NCBI GenBank assembly: GCA_948678575.1 | Contig: CAPPGO010000006.1 | Span: 25,514 to 89,513, forward strand | Length of the DNA stretch: 64,000 bases | Source: an uncultured Clostridia bacterium | Lineage (GTDB): Bacteria; Bacillota; Clostridia; TANB77; CAG-508 | Direction: 5' to 3' | Part shown: positions 26,848 to 36,069 of the stretch, piece by piece | Layout of the letters: each line of letters begins with the position of its first letter | How positions within the stretch are numbered: position 1 is the stretch's first letter | Translations under genes and position numbers: made by a program | Notes under the pieces: model-generated | What the model saw: the letters and a program-made list of their open reading frames with translations, nothing else | Database searches by the model: none | What the model was told of the DNA's origin: nothing

Positions 26848-28494
26848 GTGAAAGAAACTTTAATTTTAACAAAAACTTTATTAAAAAATGCATTAAATAA
26901 AAATGTAGATAAAGATACATTAAATTTCAAAACAATTTTGAAAAATATTTTTTTATTTTTAGCTATTGCTTATATTGCAGTTGTTATGGGATTTCTAAGT
27001 AAAGAATTAATAATGGTTTTGAAAAAAATGAATCAAGAAGAAGTATTTTTAAGCTTATGCCTATTAATATCTGTTGCAGTTGCTTTTTGTAAAAGCATTT
27101 TATCTTCACTAAATATTCTATATTTTTCAAAAGATATAGAATTTCTATTACCGCTTCCTGTAAGTCCAATACAAATAATTTTTTCAAAATTTAATGTAAT
27201 GTTAATATCAGAATATGTTATGCAACTTATTACTTTTGCAATACCTTTTGCAGTATATGGTGTTATAACAATACAAGAGCCAGTATTTTTTGTAATGGCA
27301 ATATTTGTTTTTCTTACTTTACCAGTAATACCAACACTTTTAGGAATACTATTTACAGTAATTTTAATGAGATGTACAAATTTTTTAAAGAACAAAGACA
27401 TAGTTCAATATTTAACAGTATTTATTACATTTGCAATTGTTATAGCTATGCAAATATTTATGTTAAAAACTTCTGATATGACTGATTTTATGTTTGCCAA
27501 TAAATTGCTAGAAATAAATGGAGTAGCAAGATATATTTCAGAGTATATCATTATATTAAAGCAAGGTATGATAGCTCTTACAGAACTAGGTAATATAGAG
27601 GCTGTAAAAAATATAATGTATCTTATAGGAGAAAGTATAACAGCTTATGTGCTTGTTGCAGTATTAATTTCAAAATCTTATATAAGAAGTGCGACAAATA
27701 TTATTTCAGGAAAAAATAGTAAAACTATTAAAAAAGTAAATATTTTTACAATGAAAAGTCCTAAAAATGCGTATATATCAAAAGAATTTAAGATGCTGTT
27801 TAGAACGCCAATATTTTTCTTAAATACAATTTTACCAATAATATTATTTCCAGTGTTAATGGGAATACCAATTTTTAATTTGTTGGGAAGTGGAGAATCA
27901 GAAGAAATTACTGCTTTAATTTCTAGTATAAATGGAAATATAGAAAATACTGCTGGTTTTGCAATTTGTTTATGTGTAATTAATTTTCTATATATGCTAA
28001 ATTATATATCTGTAACTGCTATTTCAAGAGATGGTGAAAATGCTATATTTATGAAATATATACCAATTGAACTATATAAGCAATGTAGATATAAAGCAGC
28101 ACCTAGTGTTATATTAAATTTATATCCACTTATAATATTTCTTGTAGTAATGAGATTAATATTAAAAGAAATAAGTTTTGTATTTTTAGCAGAATTGTTT
28201 TTTATAGGATTTTTATGTAATTTGTTTTTTAGCTACGGTGCAATTATAATAGATATACTAAGACCAAAATTACATTGGACAAGCGAATATACAGTAGTTA
28301 AGCAAAACCTTAATATATTATGGGACGTTCTATTTATTGTAATAGTAACCATTATTATATTTGGTATATCTTCATTTTTTGAAAATGTACATGTTGTAAC
28401 ATTTTTATTATCGGGATTATTAATTTTAACAATAACTTTTTATGATAATTTTATAAAACAAAATAGTATAAATATTTTTAGCAAAATATGTTAG
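26848..28494 (+). CDS. ABC-2 type exporter permease
   Basis: A 548-residue membrane protein with about 12 hydrophobic segments and a conserved YISKEFKMLFRTPIFFLNTI mid-region, as in the large putative ABC exporter permeases of Clostridia. It forms a two-gene exporter with the ATPase upstream. The start is a GTG; the first residues MKETLILTKTLLKNALNKN are the usual beginning of these proteins. The gene overlaps no neighbour, and the ATP-grasp gene starts 8 bp downstream. Substrate unknown. Confidence 0.85.
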   Translation: MKETLILTKTLLKNALNKNVDKDTLNFKTILKNIFLFLAIAYIAVVMGFLSKELIMVLKKMNQEEVFLSLCLLISVAVAFCKSILSSLNILYFSKDIEFLLPLPVSPIQIIFSKFNVMLISEYVMQLITFAIPFAVYGVITIQEPVFFVMAIFVFLTLPVIPTLLGILFTVILMRCTNFLKNKDIVQYLTVFITFAIVIAMQIFMLKTSDMTDFMFANKLLEINGVARYISEYIIILKQGMIALTELGNIEAVKNIMYLIGESITAYVLVAVLISKSYIRSATNIISGKNSKTIKKVNIFTMKSPKNAYISKEFKMLFRTPIFFLNTILPIILFPVLMGIPIFNLLGSGESEEITALISSINGNIENTAGFAICLCVINFLYMLNYISVTAISRDGENAIFMKYIPIELYKQCRYKAAPSVILNLYPLIIFLVVMRLILKEISFVFLAELFFIGFLCNLFFSYGAIIIDILRPKLHWTSEYTVVKQNLNILWDVLFIVIVTIIIFGISSFFENVHVVTFLLSGLLILTITFYDNFIKQNSINIFSKIC

Positions 28495-28502
28495 GAGATT
28501 AT

Positions 28503-29315
28503 ATGAAACAAGGAGAGAATTTATATTTAATTGATGAGATTTGTAAAGAAAAGGGAATAGAAGAAAGCTTTTTGTCATTAGGTTGGATAAGAGAATTAAG
28601 AAAAGATGGCAAAATTTGTCATATTGTTAGAAACTCATTTGATTTGAATCCATCAAGTTGCTATCATATTGTAAATGATAAATACGCTACTTATGAAGTT
28701 TTAAAACATCATAATATTAGTGTTCTTACACATTATATACTATTTAATCCAAATGGAGAAGGACGAGGAGAATTTGCGGGTAATTTAAGCGAAGAGGTTG
28801 ATGAAATTTTTAATAAGATTAACCAAGAAAAACTTGTAGTAAAAGCAAATACCTCTTCCGAGGGAAAACAAGTGTTTATTGTGAATTCTAGAACAGAAGC
28901 TATACAAGTAATACAAGAATTATTTAGAGAGAATTTTTTAAGTGTTAGCATATGTCCTTTTGAAGAAATTGAATGTGAATATAGAGTTGTTTTTCTAGAT
29001 AATGAAATTTTATATGTTTATAAAAAAATAGCAAGAGATTGGAAACATAATTTAGCTGACGGAGCTAGGGCAGAAACTAATTTAGAAAATGATGAAAAAC
29101 TAGAAGAAGTAAAACAATTAGCTTTGAGAGCAGGAAAAGTAACAAATGCTAGATTTGTTACAATAGATATTTCAAAAAGAACAAATGGCGAAATTTTTGT
29201 AATGGAAATTAATGGAGCTGTTTGTATGAGCAAATTTATCGAAACAGTTGAAAATGGTAGGGAGATTGCAAGAAAAATATATGAAAAAGCAATCGACAAA
29301 ATGTTTGACAAATAG
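28503..29315 (+). CDS. ATP-grasp family ligase (RimK/YheCD-like)
   Basis: A 270-residue protein with ATP-grasp features: KLVVKANTSSEGKQVFIVNS for the ATP-binding lysine and loop, EYRVVFLDNEILYVYKK, and the metal-binding VMEINGAVCMSKFIE near the end. Such enzymes join an acid to an amine using ATP. The closest relatives by pattern are RimK/glutathione-synthase or YheC/D-like proteins. The substrate is unknown. The ATG at 28503 is preceded by AGGAG with 5-base spacing; an ATG at 28488 is less well placed. It follows the ABC exporter, raising the possibility of a small peptide-like product that is exported, which is speculation. Confidence 0.75.
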   Translation: MKQGENLYLIDEICKEKGIEESFLSLGWIRELRKDGKICHIVRNSFDLNPSSCYHIVNDKYATYEVLKHHNISVLTHYILFNPNGEGRGEFAGNLSEEVDEIFNKINQEKLVVKANTSSEGKQVFIVNSRTEAIQVIQELFRENFLSVSICPFEEIECEYRVVFLDNEILYVYKKIARDWKHNLADGARAETNLENDEKLEEVKQLALRAGKVTNARFVTIDISKRTNGEIFVMEINGAVCMSKFIETVENGREIARKIYEKAIDKMFDK

Positions 29316-29344
29316 TTGATTTATGAACACAAATAATGTATAAT
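29316..29344 (+). promoter_or_regulatory. Sigma-A promoter for purD-purN
   Basis: TTGATT (29316-29321), 17-bp spacer, TATAAT (29339-29344); the start codon of purD is 38 bp downstream behind GGAGGA. No purine riboswitch fold was recognised in this short leader. Confidence 0.75.
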
Positions 29345-29381
29345 TTTATATGTAATTGTCATAAGAAGGAGGAACTTTACC

Positions 29382-30683
29382 TTGGAAAAATGTTTATTAT
29401 TAGGTAATGGTGGAAGAGAAGCTGTTATTGCAGAAAATATTTCAAAAACATATAGTTTATATTCAGTATTACCATATGAAAATCCATCAATAGTAGAGTA
29501 CATAAAAAATTCAAATGGAAAATATATTATAGGCTCACCATTTGATAAAGAATTAGTAAAAAAATTTATTGAAGATGAAAAAATTGAAGTTTGTGTAATA
29601 AGTAGTGATAACTTATTACAAGATGGTTTAATAGATTTAGCAAAAAGCTTAGGACTAAAAACTTTTGGACCAACAAGTATTGCTGCAAAACTAGAATGGA
29701 GCAAAACTTATGCTTTGGATATAGTTCAAAAATTGGCACCAGAAATGGTAATTAAGAATTTTGAAATTTCAAACGAAGAAGAACTTGAAAAAGCTATATC
29801 AAATTATTCTGATGAAAATTTCGTAGTTAAGCCAGAAGGATTAACTGGTGGAAAAGGAGTTAAAGTTGGTGGAGAACATTTCGCAAGTAAACAAGAAGGA
29901 TTAGAATATGCAAAAGAATGTTTAAGCGCAAGTGGTAAAGTTATAGTTCAAGACAAAGTAAAAGGTTCTGAATTTACTGTTATGGTTTTAACAGATGGAA
30001 AAAATGTTGTACCATTACCAATTACCTTTGATTATCCATATAGATATGAACAAGATAAAGGACCTGGAACAGGTGGTATGGGATGCATGAGTTTCTCAAA
30101 TGGTTTGTTACCATTTTTAGAACAAGCTGATGTTGATAAATGTGTTGATTTAATTAAAAAAGCCATAAACTATGTAAATAAAGAAAAAACAGAATTTACA
30201 GGTGTTTTATATGGTGGATTCTTTAAAACAGAAGACGGAATTAAATTTATAGAATTTAATGCTCGTTTTGGAGATCCAGAAGCAATGAATGTATTAAATT
30301 CATTAGAGACACCTTGGAATGAAGTTATGGAAAATATATTTAACCAAACTTTAAGCACAGATAACTGTAAATTCAAAAAAACAAATACTTTCTTAGTATA
30401 TATAGTTAGTAAAGATTATGCAGTTAAGAAAAATAATGAACCAGTTATTTTCAAATTAAATAAAAAATCAATTGAAGATAAGGGCGTTAAGATTTATTTT
30501 GCTAATGCTAAGGAAATTGGAGAAAATGAATATACATCAGTAAGTAATTCAAGATTATTTGCTATTGAGAAAACTGGTGATAATTTAGAACAAATAAAGA
30601 AAACAGTTTATCAAGTTATAGATGAAGAAATTGATAAAGTGTTAGATTATAGAAAAGATATAGGAGAAATTTATGAGCATTAA
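29382..30683 (+). CDS. purD: Phosphoribosylamine--glycine ligase
   Basis: Second enzyme of de novo purine synthesis, forming GAR from phosphoribosylamine, glycine and ATP. The 433 residues show CLLLGNGGREAVIAENISKT at the N-terminus, ATP-grasp FVVKPEGLTGGKGVKVGG, GPGTGGMGCMSFSNG and the metal site FIEFNARFGDPEAMNVL. It is moderately divergent from the common GSGGREHA-type N-terminus. A TTG start follows GGAGGA; the ATG nine bases later is an alternative. It overlaps purN by 11 bp. Confidence 0.93.
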   Translation: MEKCLLLGNGGREAVIAENISKTYSLYSVLPYENPSIVEYIKNSNGKYIIGSPFDKELVKKFIEDEKIEVCVISSDNLLQDGLIDLAKSLGLKTFGPTSIAAKLEWSKTYALDIVQKLAPEMVIKNFEISNEEELEKAISNYSDENFVVKPEGLTGGKGVKVGGEHFASKQEGLEYAKECLSASGKVIVQDKVKGSEFTVMVLTDGKNVVPLPITFDYPYRYEQDKGPGTGGMGCMSFSNGLLPFLEQADVDKCVDLIKKAINYVNKEKTEFTGVLYGGFFKTEDGIKFIEFNARFGDPEAMNVLNSLETPWNEVMENIFNQTLSTDNCKFKKTNTFLVYIVSKDYAVKKNNEPVIFKLNKKSIEDKGVKIYFANAKEIGENEYTSVSNSRLFAIEKTGDNLEQIKKTVYQVIDEEIDKVLDYRKDIGEIYEH

Positions 30684-31248
30684 TTTAGCAGTTTTTGCTT
30701 CTGGAAGTGGAACAACACTTCAAGCCATTATAGATAGCATAGAAAGTAAAAAACTTGATGCTAAAATAAGTGTTGTTATTTCTAACAAACCAGATGCGTA
30801 TGCATTACAAAGAGCTCAAAAAGCAGGAATACCTACGTATGTAATTTCTTCAAAAGGAAAAGAAAACATAGATAACGAACTTTTTGAATGCTTGAAAAAC
30901 TATGAAATAGATTTAATAGTTTTAGCAGGGTATTTGAGAATGATAGGAGATAAATTACTTGCTAATTATAGAATAATAAATACTCATCCATCTTTACTAC
31001 CTAAATTTGGTGGTAAAGGTATGCATGGAATGAATGTACATCAAGCAGTAATAGATAGTAAAGAAAAAATAAGTGGAGTAACAGTTCATTTTGTAAATAA
31101 TGAATATGATAGAGGAAACATTATAAGACAGGTTGAAGTTGAGGTTTTACCAGATGATGATGCTGAAACTTTATCAGCAAGAGTACAAGTTGCAGAAAAA
31201 ATACAATTAGTACAAGTATTGCAAGATTTTTCGGAGGGAAAAATCTAA
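30673..31248 (+). CDS. purN: Phosphoribosylglycinamide formyltransferase
   Basis: Folate-dependent third step of purine synthesis. The 191 residues carry VFASGSGTTLQAII at the phosphate-binding loop, VVISNKPDAYALQRA, LAGYLRMIG, NTHPSLLPKFGGKGMHG with the catalytic asparagine and histidine, and GVTVHFVNNEYDRG with the catalytic aspartate. Complete. It overlaps purD and is followed by a hairpin. The purD-purN-purF order differs from the common purE-K-B-C-...-F-M-N-H-D order. Confidence 0.96.
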   Translation: MSINLAVFASGSGTTLQAIIDSIESKKLDAKISVVISNKPDAYALQRAQKAGIPTYVISSKGKENIDNELFECLKNYEIDLIVLAGYLRMIGDKLLANYRIINTHPSLLPKFGGKGMHGMNVHQAVIDSKEKISGVTVHFVNNEYDRGNIIRQVEVEVLPDDDAETLSARVQVAEKIQLVQVLQDFSEGKI

Positions 31249-31260
31249 GATAAAATAATA

Positions 31261-31312
31261 GCGGACTTATAACATCAACTGAAATTATATGTATATTTAA
31301 GTCCGTTTATAT
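31261..31312 (+). terminator. Possible terminator between purN and purF
   Basis: CGGACTTA (31262-31269) pairs with TAAGTCCG (31298-31305) around a 28-base loop and is followed by a weak T-rich stretch. It could be a weak terminator or a leader structure of purF. Confidence 0.45.
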
Positions 31313-31338
31313 AAATAAAAATATAAAAGAGGTATAAT

Positions 31339-32757
31339 ATGCTTAGTAAAATTAAAGAAGAATGTGGAATTTTTGGAATTTATTCAATGGAAAACAGTGA
31401 GGAATTAGCTCCAATCACATGTATAGGACTTTCTTGCTTGCAACATAGAGGAGAAGAAAGTTGTGGTATAGCAATAAATGATGGTGGATTAGTTTTTTGC
31501 GAAAAAGACTTAGGTCTTGTATCAGATGTATTTAAACCAGAAAGATTAGCAAAACTTCCAAAAGGTAAAATTTCAATAGGACATGTAAGATATTCTACAA
31601 CAGGAGCTCCAAGAGTAGAAAATGCTCAACCAATAGTAAAAAGATATGCAAAAGGAAATATCTGTGTTGTACATAATGGAAATCTTACGAACACAGAAGA
31701 ACTTAGAAATGAGTTAGAAGAGCATGGTGCTATATTTAATTCAACTAGTGATACAGAAGTTATTTGTTCAATTATAGCCAGAGAAAGAATAAAAACTGGT
31801 TCAATTGAAGAAGCTGTTAAAAACGCTACACAATATTTAAAAGGAGCATATTCATTATTAGTAATGAGTTCAAGAAAATTGGTTGCTGTTCGTGATCCTC
31901 ATGGATTTAGACCATTATGTATGGGTAAATTAGGAGATGATTATGTATTTGCTTCTGAAAGCTGTGCATTAGATGTAGTAGGTGCAGATTTTGAAAGAGA
32001 TATTCAACCTGGTGAAATTGTTACTTTATATAATAACGAGATAAAAACAGAAAGTTTTAGAAAAGATGAAAAAGATGGTTTATGTATATTCGAATATGTA
32101 TATTTTTCAAGACCAGATTCAAATATAGATGGTATGAATGTACATAAATTTAGAGAATTAGCTGGTAAATATTTAGCTGAACAAGCACCAGTAGAAGCAG
32201 ATTTTGTTGCAGGAGTTCCAGATTCTGGATTGGATGCGGCACTTGGATATTCTAAGTATTCAAAAATACCTTATGATATTGCTTTTGTTAAAAATAAATA
32301 TATAGGAAGAACTTTTATACAATCAACTCAAAATAAAAGAAAGAGTCAAGTTGCTTTAAAATTAAATCCAATTCCTTCTACTGTAAAAGATAAAAGAATT
32401 ATTTTGATAGATGATTCAATAGTTAGAGGAACTACTATTACGAGAATAATTAAAACATTAAGACGTGCAGGTGCAAAAGAAATACATTTAAGAATTGCAT
32501 CACCAGCATTTTTAGGAGTTTGTTATTTTGGAACAGATGTAACAAATAAAGATGGTTTAATTGCAACAAAAAAGAGCGTTGAAGAAATTAGACAAGAAAT
32601 AGGTGCAGATTCTCTTGAATATCTAAGTTTAGAAAATTTAAGAAAAATTGCAGAAGGTTCAAATATGAAAGGATTTTGTGAAGGATGTTTCACAAGCAAA
32701 TATCCAATCGAAGTACCAGACGAAATTCAGAAAGATAAATTTGAAAAAATATTCTAA
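31339..32757 (+). CDS. purF: Amidophosphoribosyltransferase
   Basis: First committed enzyme of purine synthesis. The N-terminal nucleophile is a cysteine exposed by processing in KEECGIFGIYS (residue 8). The glutaminase domain has LQHRGEESCGIAI, GHVRYSTTG and HNGNLTN; the phosphoribosyltransferase domain has IILIDDSIVRGTTI as PRPP loop. C-terminal cysteines (CEGCFTSKYP) remain near the end. The 472 residues match the Bacillus-type enzyme. Confidence 0.97.
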   Translation: MLSKIKEECGIFGIYSMENSEELAPITCIGLSCLQHRGEESCGIAINDGGLVFCEKDLGLVSDVFKPERLAKLPKGKISIGHVRYSTTGAPRVENAQPIVKRYAKGNICVVHNGNLTNTEELRNELEEHGAIFNSTSDTEVICSIIARERIKTGSIEEAVKNATQYLKGAYSLLVMSSRKLVAVRDPHGFRPLCMGKLGDDYVFASESCALDVVGADFERDIQPGEIVTLYNNEIKTESFRKDEKDGLCIFEYVYFSRPDSNIDGMNVHKFRELAGKYLAEQAPVEADFVAGVPDSGLDAALGYSKYSKIPYDIAFVKNKYIGRTFIQSTQNKRKSQVALKLNPIPSTVKDKRIILIDDSIVRGTTITRIIKTLRRAGAKEIHLRIASPAFLGVCYFGTDVTNKDGLIATKKSVEEIRQEIGADSLEYLSLENLRKIAEGSNMKGFCEGCFTSKYPIEVPDEIQKDKFEKIF

Positions 32758-32799
32758 AATCACAACATATTAAATATACTTTATTTAGTGAGGTAAAGT

Positions 32800-33948
32800 A
32801 TGTTTAATGTAGCGGTTATAAGTTTAAAAAGTATAGTAAAATTTATTATAAAGATAATCATTACATTAGTTATTAGTGTAATGATTTTTAATTTATTTTC
32901 TCAAAAAGTATCTGCTTGGAATAATACTTTCGATATAGCATATGTTAATATTATTTCAAATAACTTAGCAATATCTACTATACATGAAGAAGAAAATGAA
33001 CATTTAGGAATAGGAGGGATTTTAGAAAGTGAATTAGCAATTTTTGGAGAAATTAATAATAAAGAATCAATAGTTGAAAACAAAGAAGAGATAGTTGAGA
33101 ATGCTAATGAAGCCATTGTAGAAAACGAAGAGGTTATTCAAAATCAAGAAAAAGTTGAAGAAAATTCAGAAAAAGCAACAATACAAAAATTGCCTACTGA
33201 GGTTATAGAAGCCAATAATAAAAAAGATGTTTTTACAAACACTTATGGGAGTGTTAAAATCAGAAATGAGAGTAAATATGAATTAACAGATGAAATGATT
33301 AGACCAATAGTAGATTTTAATAATAAGCAAGATATTTTAATTTTTCATACACATACTTGTGAAAGTTATACCCCAACTGAAAATAGCAACTATGTTGCCA
33401 GTGGAAATTTCCGAACAACTGATTTAAATTTTTCAGTAGCACATGTTGGAGAAACTTTAACAAAAAACTTGGAAGCAAAGGGATACAAAGTAACACATGA
33501 TCAAACATATCATGATTACCCAGCTTATACTGGTTCATACAATCGTTCTTTTGCAACAGTAAAAAAACTATTGTCAGGAGATGCTTGGACTGAACTTGTA
33601 ATAGATTTACATAGAGATGCAATGGGAAGTAGTAGTACATATGCTCCCACAGTAAAAATTGGAGAAGAGGTTGCAGCACAAATTATGTTTGTTATGGGAA
33701 CAGATGGAGGAGGACTAGAACATCCAAACTGGCTTAATAATTTTAAATTAGCTGTTAAAATTCAAGAAAAAGCAAATGAATTATATCCAGGACTATTCAA
33801 ACCAATAATTTTAAGAAATTCAAGATATAATCAAAATTTGGCAAGTGGAGCATGTATAATAGAAGTTGGTGCAACAGGTAATACGCTAGAACAATGCGAT
33901 GTAAGTATGAAATATTTAGCTAATGTTTTATCAGAAGTAATGAAGTAA
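32800..33948 (+). CDS. spoIIP: Stage II sporulation protein P (SpoIIP)
   Basis: Membrane-anchored amidase/endopeptidase that degrades septal peptidoglycan during forespore engulfment. Residues ~10-35 are a membrane anchor, ~60-130 an acidic low-complexity linker rich in E, N and I, and ~165-382 the SpoIIP domain with ILIFHTHTCESYTPTENSNY and LVIDLHRDAMGSSS, the metal-binding histidine/glutamate motifs. The ATG follows GAGGT. It supports a spore-forming organism. spoIID and spoIIM are not in the window. Confidence 0.93.
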   Translation: MFNVAVISLKSIVKFIIKIIITLVISVMIFNLFSQKVSAWNNTFDIAYVNIISNNLAISTIHEEENEHLGIGGILESELAIFGEINNKESIVENKEEIVENANEAIVENEEVIQNQEKVEENSEKATIQKLPTEVIEANNKKDVFTNTYGSVKIRNESKYELTDEMIRPIVDFNNKQDILIFHTHTCESYTPTENSNYVASGNFRTTDLNFSVAHVGETLTKNLEAKGYKVTHDQTYHDYPAYTGSYNRSFATVKKLLSGDAWTELVIDLHRDAMGSSSTYAPTVKIGEEVAAQIMFVMGTDGGGLEHPNWLNNFKLAVKIQEKANELYPGLFKPIILRNSRYNQNLASGACIIEVGATGNTLEQCDVSMKYLANVLSEVMK

Positions 33949-33994
33949 TTTTTATTTCATTACTTTTTAAATTTATATTGAGATTTAAATATAC

Positions 33995-34190
33995 AAAGGC
34001 TGATATATAAATATTTTATTAGTATCTCGATTGCCCGTTATATGCTAGAAATTCTAATAAAATATTATGAGCCTCTTTTACTTAGCACTCACTTCATTCA
34101 AGCGTGAACATTCCTCATAAAATTTTACAAGAATTTCTACATATATTTTGGTTGCATTAGATACTTATACATATTCATATATCAGCCTTT
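33995..34190. repeat. 196-bp inverted-repeat element with long arms
   Basis: Ends AAAGGCTGATATATAAATAT (33995 onward) and, as complement, AAAGGCTGATATATGAATAT (ending at 34190). The similarity of the two arms continues inward for about 75 bp through GTATCT and TAGAAATTCT blocks to ATGAG/CTCAT, with a central CACTCACTTCATTCAAGCGTG hairpin-like loop. No coding capacity. It looks like a MITE or a long structured non-coding element, unrelated in sequence to the elements at 2.8 and 25.9 kb. Confidence 0.7.
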
Positions 34191-34196
34191 ATTTAC

Positions 34197-34225
34197 TTGA
34201 ATTTACAAATTTATTGTATTATAAT
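34197..34225 (+). promoter_or_regulatory. Sigma-A promoter for GT2 gene, abutting the repeat element
   Basis: TTGAAT (34197-34202), 17-bp spacer, TATAAT (34220-34225), seven bases beyond the end of the inverted-repeat element. Confidence 0.65.
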
Positions 34226-34259
34226 AAGTTTAAAGTTTACAAAAGGAATTTTATATAAA

Positions 34260-35237
34260 ATGGAAAAATTTGATATATCAGTAATTGTACCAGTATATAA
34301 TGCAGAAAAAACAATTCGAAAATGTTTGAATTCACTTATAGCTCAAAAAAATGTTAGATTAGAAATAATCTGTATAAATGACGGTTCGAAAGACAATACT
34401 TTAAATATTTTAGAAAAATATGAATGTGATTATGATAATATAGTTGTTGTAAGTCAACAAAATAAAGGTGTTTCCAAAACAAGAAATCTGGGAATTGATA
34501 TGGCAAAAGGAAACTATATAATGTTTGTTGATGCAGACGACTTTTTAAAAGAAGATTCTTTATGTACAATAGATTTGTCTGAACAATTAGATTTATATAA
34601 ATTTGGATATGCCTATTCTGATAAAAATGTATATCAAGAAAATGCCTTTGAAAACAAAAAGATATTAATAGATAAAAACAATTATCAAAAAGTTTTTGTT
34701 GATGTTATGAACAATATAAATGAAAATATGGTTTGGGCACAATTATATAAAAGAGAAATTTTAGAAGACATACGATTTGATACAAATATCTTTTATGCTG
34801 AGGATATACTTTTCAATTCTTATGTATTAAGAAAAATTAAAACTCTTCAATACATTGATTCTATTATATATTTTTACGAAAGACAGGATAGTAGTGTTAC
34901 AAATAATTTCACTTATGAAATTGTAAAGAATAAAGTTTTAAATATTTGTACTATATTTGAAACAATTATTAAAGAGAATCCTGATGTAAAAAAAGATTTA
35001 GAGATAAAATCTATAAGAGAAGCACTTCCTCAAATTATAATGATGAATGAAACAAAATATAATTTTGTAGAAGAAAGTGAATATTTGCAACAAGTTTTTA
35101 AAGATATAAAGCCAAGTGATATTTCAGAAGTAAGATATAAAATTGGATATAGTTTATTAACTAAGAAACATTATAAATTATTTAGAATATATAACAAATT
35201 TTATATGTTTTTGAAGAAATTGAAAAATAGCAAATAA
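34260..35237 (+). CDS. GT2 family glycosyltransferase
   Basis: A 325-residue family 2 glycosyltransferase from the ATG at 34260, which follows AAAAGGA; an upstream in-frame ATG at 34197 overlaps the promoter and is rejected. Motifs are SVIVPVYNAEKTIRKCLNSL, CINDGSKDNTLNIL, NKGVSKTRNLGIDMAKG and the DxD MFVDADDFL; the second half carries FYAEDILFNSYVL, typical of capsule or teichoic acid glycosyltransferases. It is a single gene with its own promoter and a bidirectional terminator behind it. Sugar and acceptor unknown. Confidence 0.9.
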   Translation: MEKFDISVIVPVYNAEKTIRKCLNSLIAQKNVRLEIICINDGSKDNTLNILEKYECDYDNIVVVSQQNKGVSKTRNLGIDMAKGNYIMFVDADDFLKEDSLCTIDLSEQLDLYKFGYAYSDKNVYQENAFENKKILIDKNNYQKVFVDVMNNINENMVWAQLYKREILEDIRFDTNIFYAEDILFNSYVLRKIKTLQYIDSIIYFYERQDSSVTNNFTYEIVKNKVLNICTIFETIIKENPDVKKDLEIKSIREALPQIIMMNETKYNFVEESEYLQQVFKDIKPSDISEVRYKIGYSLLTKKHYKLFRIYNKFYMFLKKLKNSK

Positions 35238-35256
35238 GCCATTCAAATGAATGGCT
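35237..35256. terminator. Bidirectional terminator between GT2 gene and dpaB
   Basis: AGCCATT/AATGGCT stem with a 6-base loop between the two convergent genes; flanking T- and A-rich runs are modest. Confidence 0.65.
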
Positions 35257-35269
35257 CTATTTATTATAT

Positions 35270-35848
35270 TCATAAAATCATAGGTTGAATTTGTTCTCTA
35301 TCTAGGGCATACTCCAAAGTCTTAATTATATAACTTGGATCGAATACAACAGATCGTGGTTTAGTAATAGGATTATCTTGTTTAAAAGGAACAAAATAAT
35401 AATTTTTTCTATTAAATAATTTTCCTATGTTTTCTGCGGCACCAGATAAGGCATTATTAGTTGAGATTGCTATTACAACTGGTCTATCGTTTCTTAAATG
35501 TGATTTGGTAGCCATAGTAGCTGGTGTATCTATAATATCATGCGCAAGTTTTGCAATAGTATTTCCACTGCAAGGTGCGATTATTAAAATATCAAACATT
35601 TTCTTTGGGCCTATTGGTTCAGCATCTGGAATTGTATTTATAATTTTATGTCCAGTAATTTCTTCAATTTCATTTATAAAATCTTGTGCTTTGCCAAATT
35701 TTGTATCAAGATTATAACTATTAAAAGACATGACAGGGAAGACATTTGCGCCTAAATTAATAATTTTTTTCATTTCTTCAATTGTTTTTCTAAATGTACA
35801 AAATGAACCTGTATAAACAAAACCAATATTTTTATCTTTTAAATCCAA
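35270..35848 (-). CDS. dpaB: Dipicolinate synthase subunit B
   Basis: Flavoprotein-like subunit (SpoVFB) that with DpaA makes dipicolinic acid, the calcium chelator of the spore core. The 192 residues show IGFVYTGSFCTFRK at the start, INTIPDAEPIGPKKMFDILI, APCSGNTIAKLAHDIIDTPA and RPVVIAISTNNALSG, all typical of DpaB. dpaA, normally immediately upstream, is not in the window, so the pair is split or DpaA is replaced. It is transcribed against its neighbours and divergent from the thioesterase gene. Confidence 0.93.
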   Translation of the reverse strand: MDLKDKNIGFVYTGSFCTFRKTIEEMKKIINLGANVFPVMSFNSYNLDTKFGKAQDFINEIEEITGHKIINTIPDAEPIGPKKMFDILIIAPCSGNTIAKLAHDIIDTPATMATKSHLRNDRPVVIAISTNNALSGAAENIGKLFNRKNYYFVPFKQDNPITKPRSVVFDPSYIIKTLEYALDREQIQPMIL

Positions 35849-35976
35849 AAAATATAACCTCCTTTCAAATTTTATGTATGAACAATTATATTGAGCTGAA
35901 ATCTATAATATAAAAATCAGCTTGTTATCGTTCTACAATATATTTTATGAAATTATGTTAATTAGTGTTATGATTA

Positions 35977-35999
35977 AATTAGTATAATTTATACTAATT
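35977..35999. promoter_or_regulatory. Perfect 23-bp palindrome, candidate operator
   Basis: A perfect inverted repeat, TTAGTATAA-T-TTATACTAA extended by AA/TT, in the 220-bp gap between dpaB and the divergent acyl-ACP thioesterase. It has the size and symmetry of a repressor operator. A lipid-linked regulator of the FapR or MarR type is possible because of the thioesterase, but the protein is not identifiable from the window. Confidence 0.5.
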
Positions 36000-36069
36000 G
36001 GTCGAAAAGCTACAAATTTATTATTAGGTTTGATATAATAAAAGAGTAATATTATAGAAGAGGTTTAAA

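Noticed and set aside
29316..29381. Purine riboswitch upstream of purD
   Set aside because: Only about 37 bases separate the -10 box from the start codon; no room for the three-way junction.
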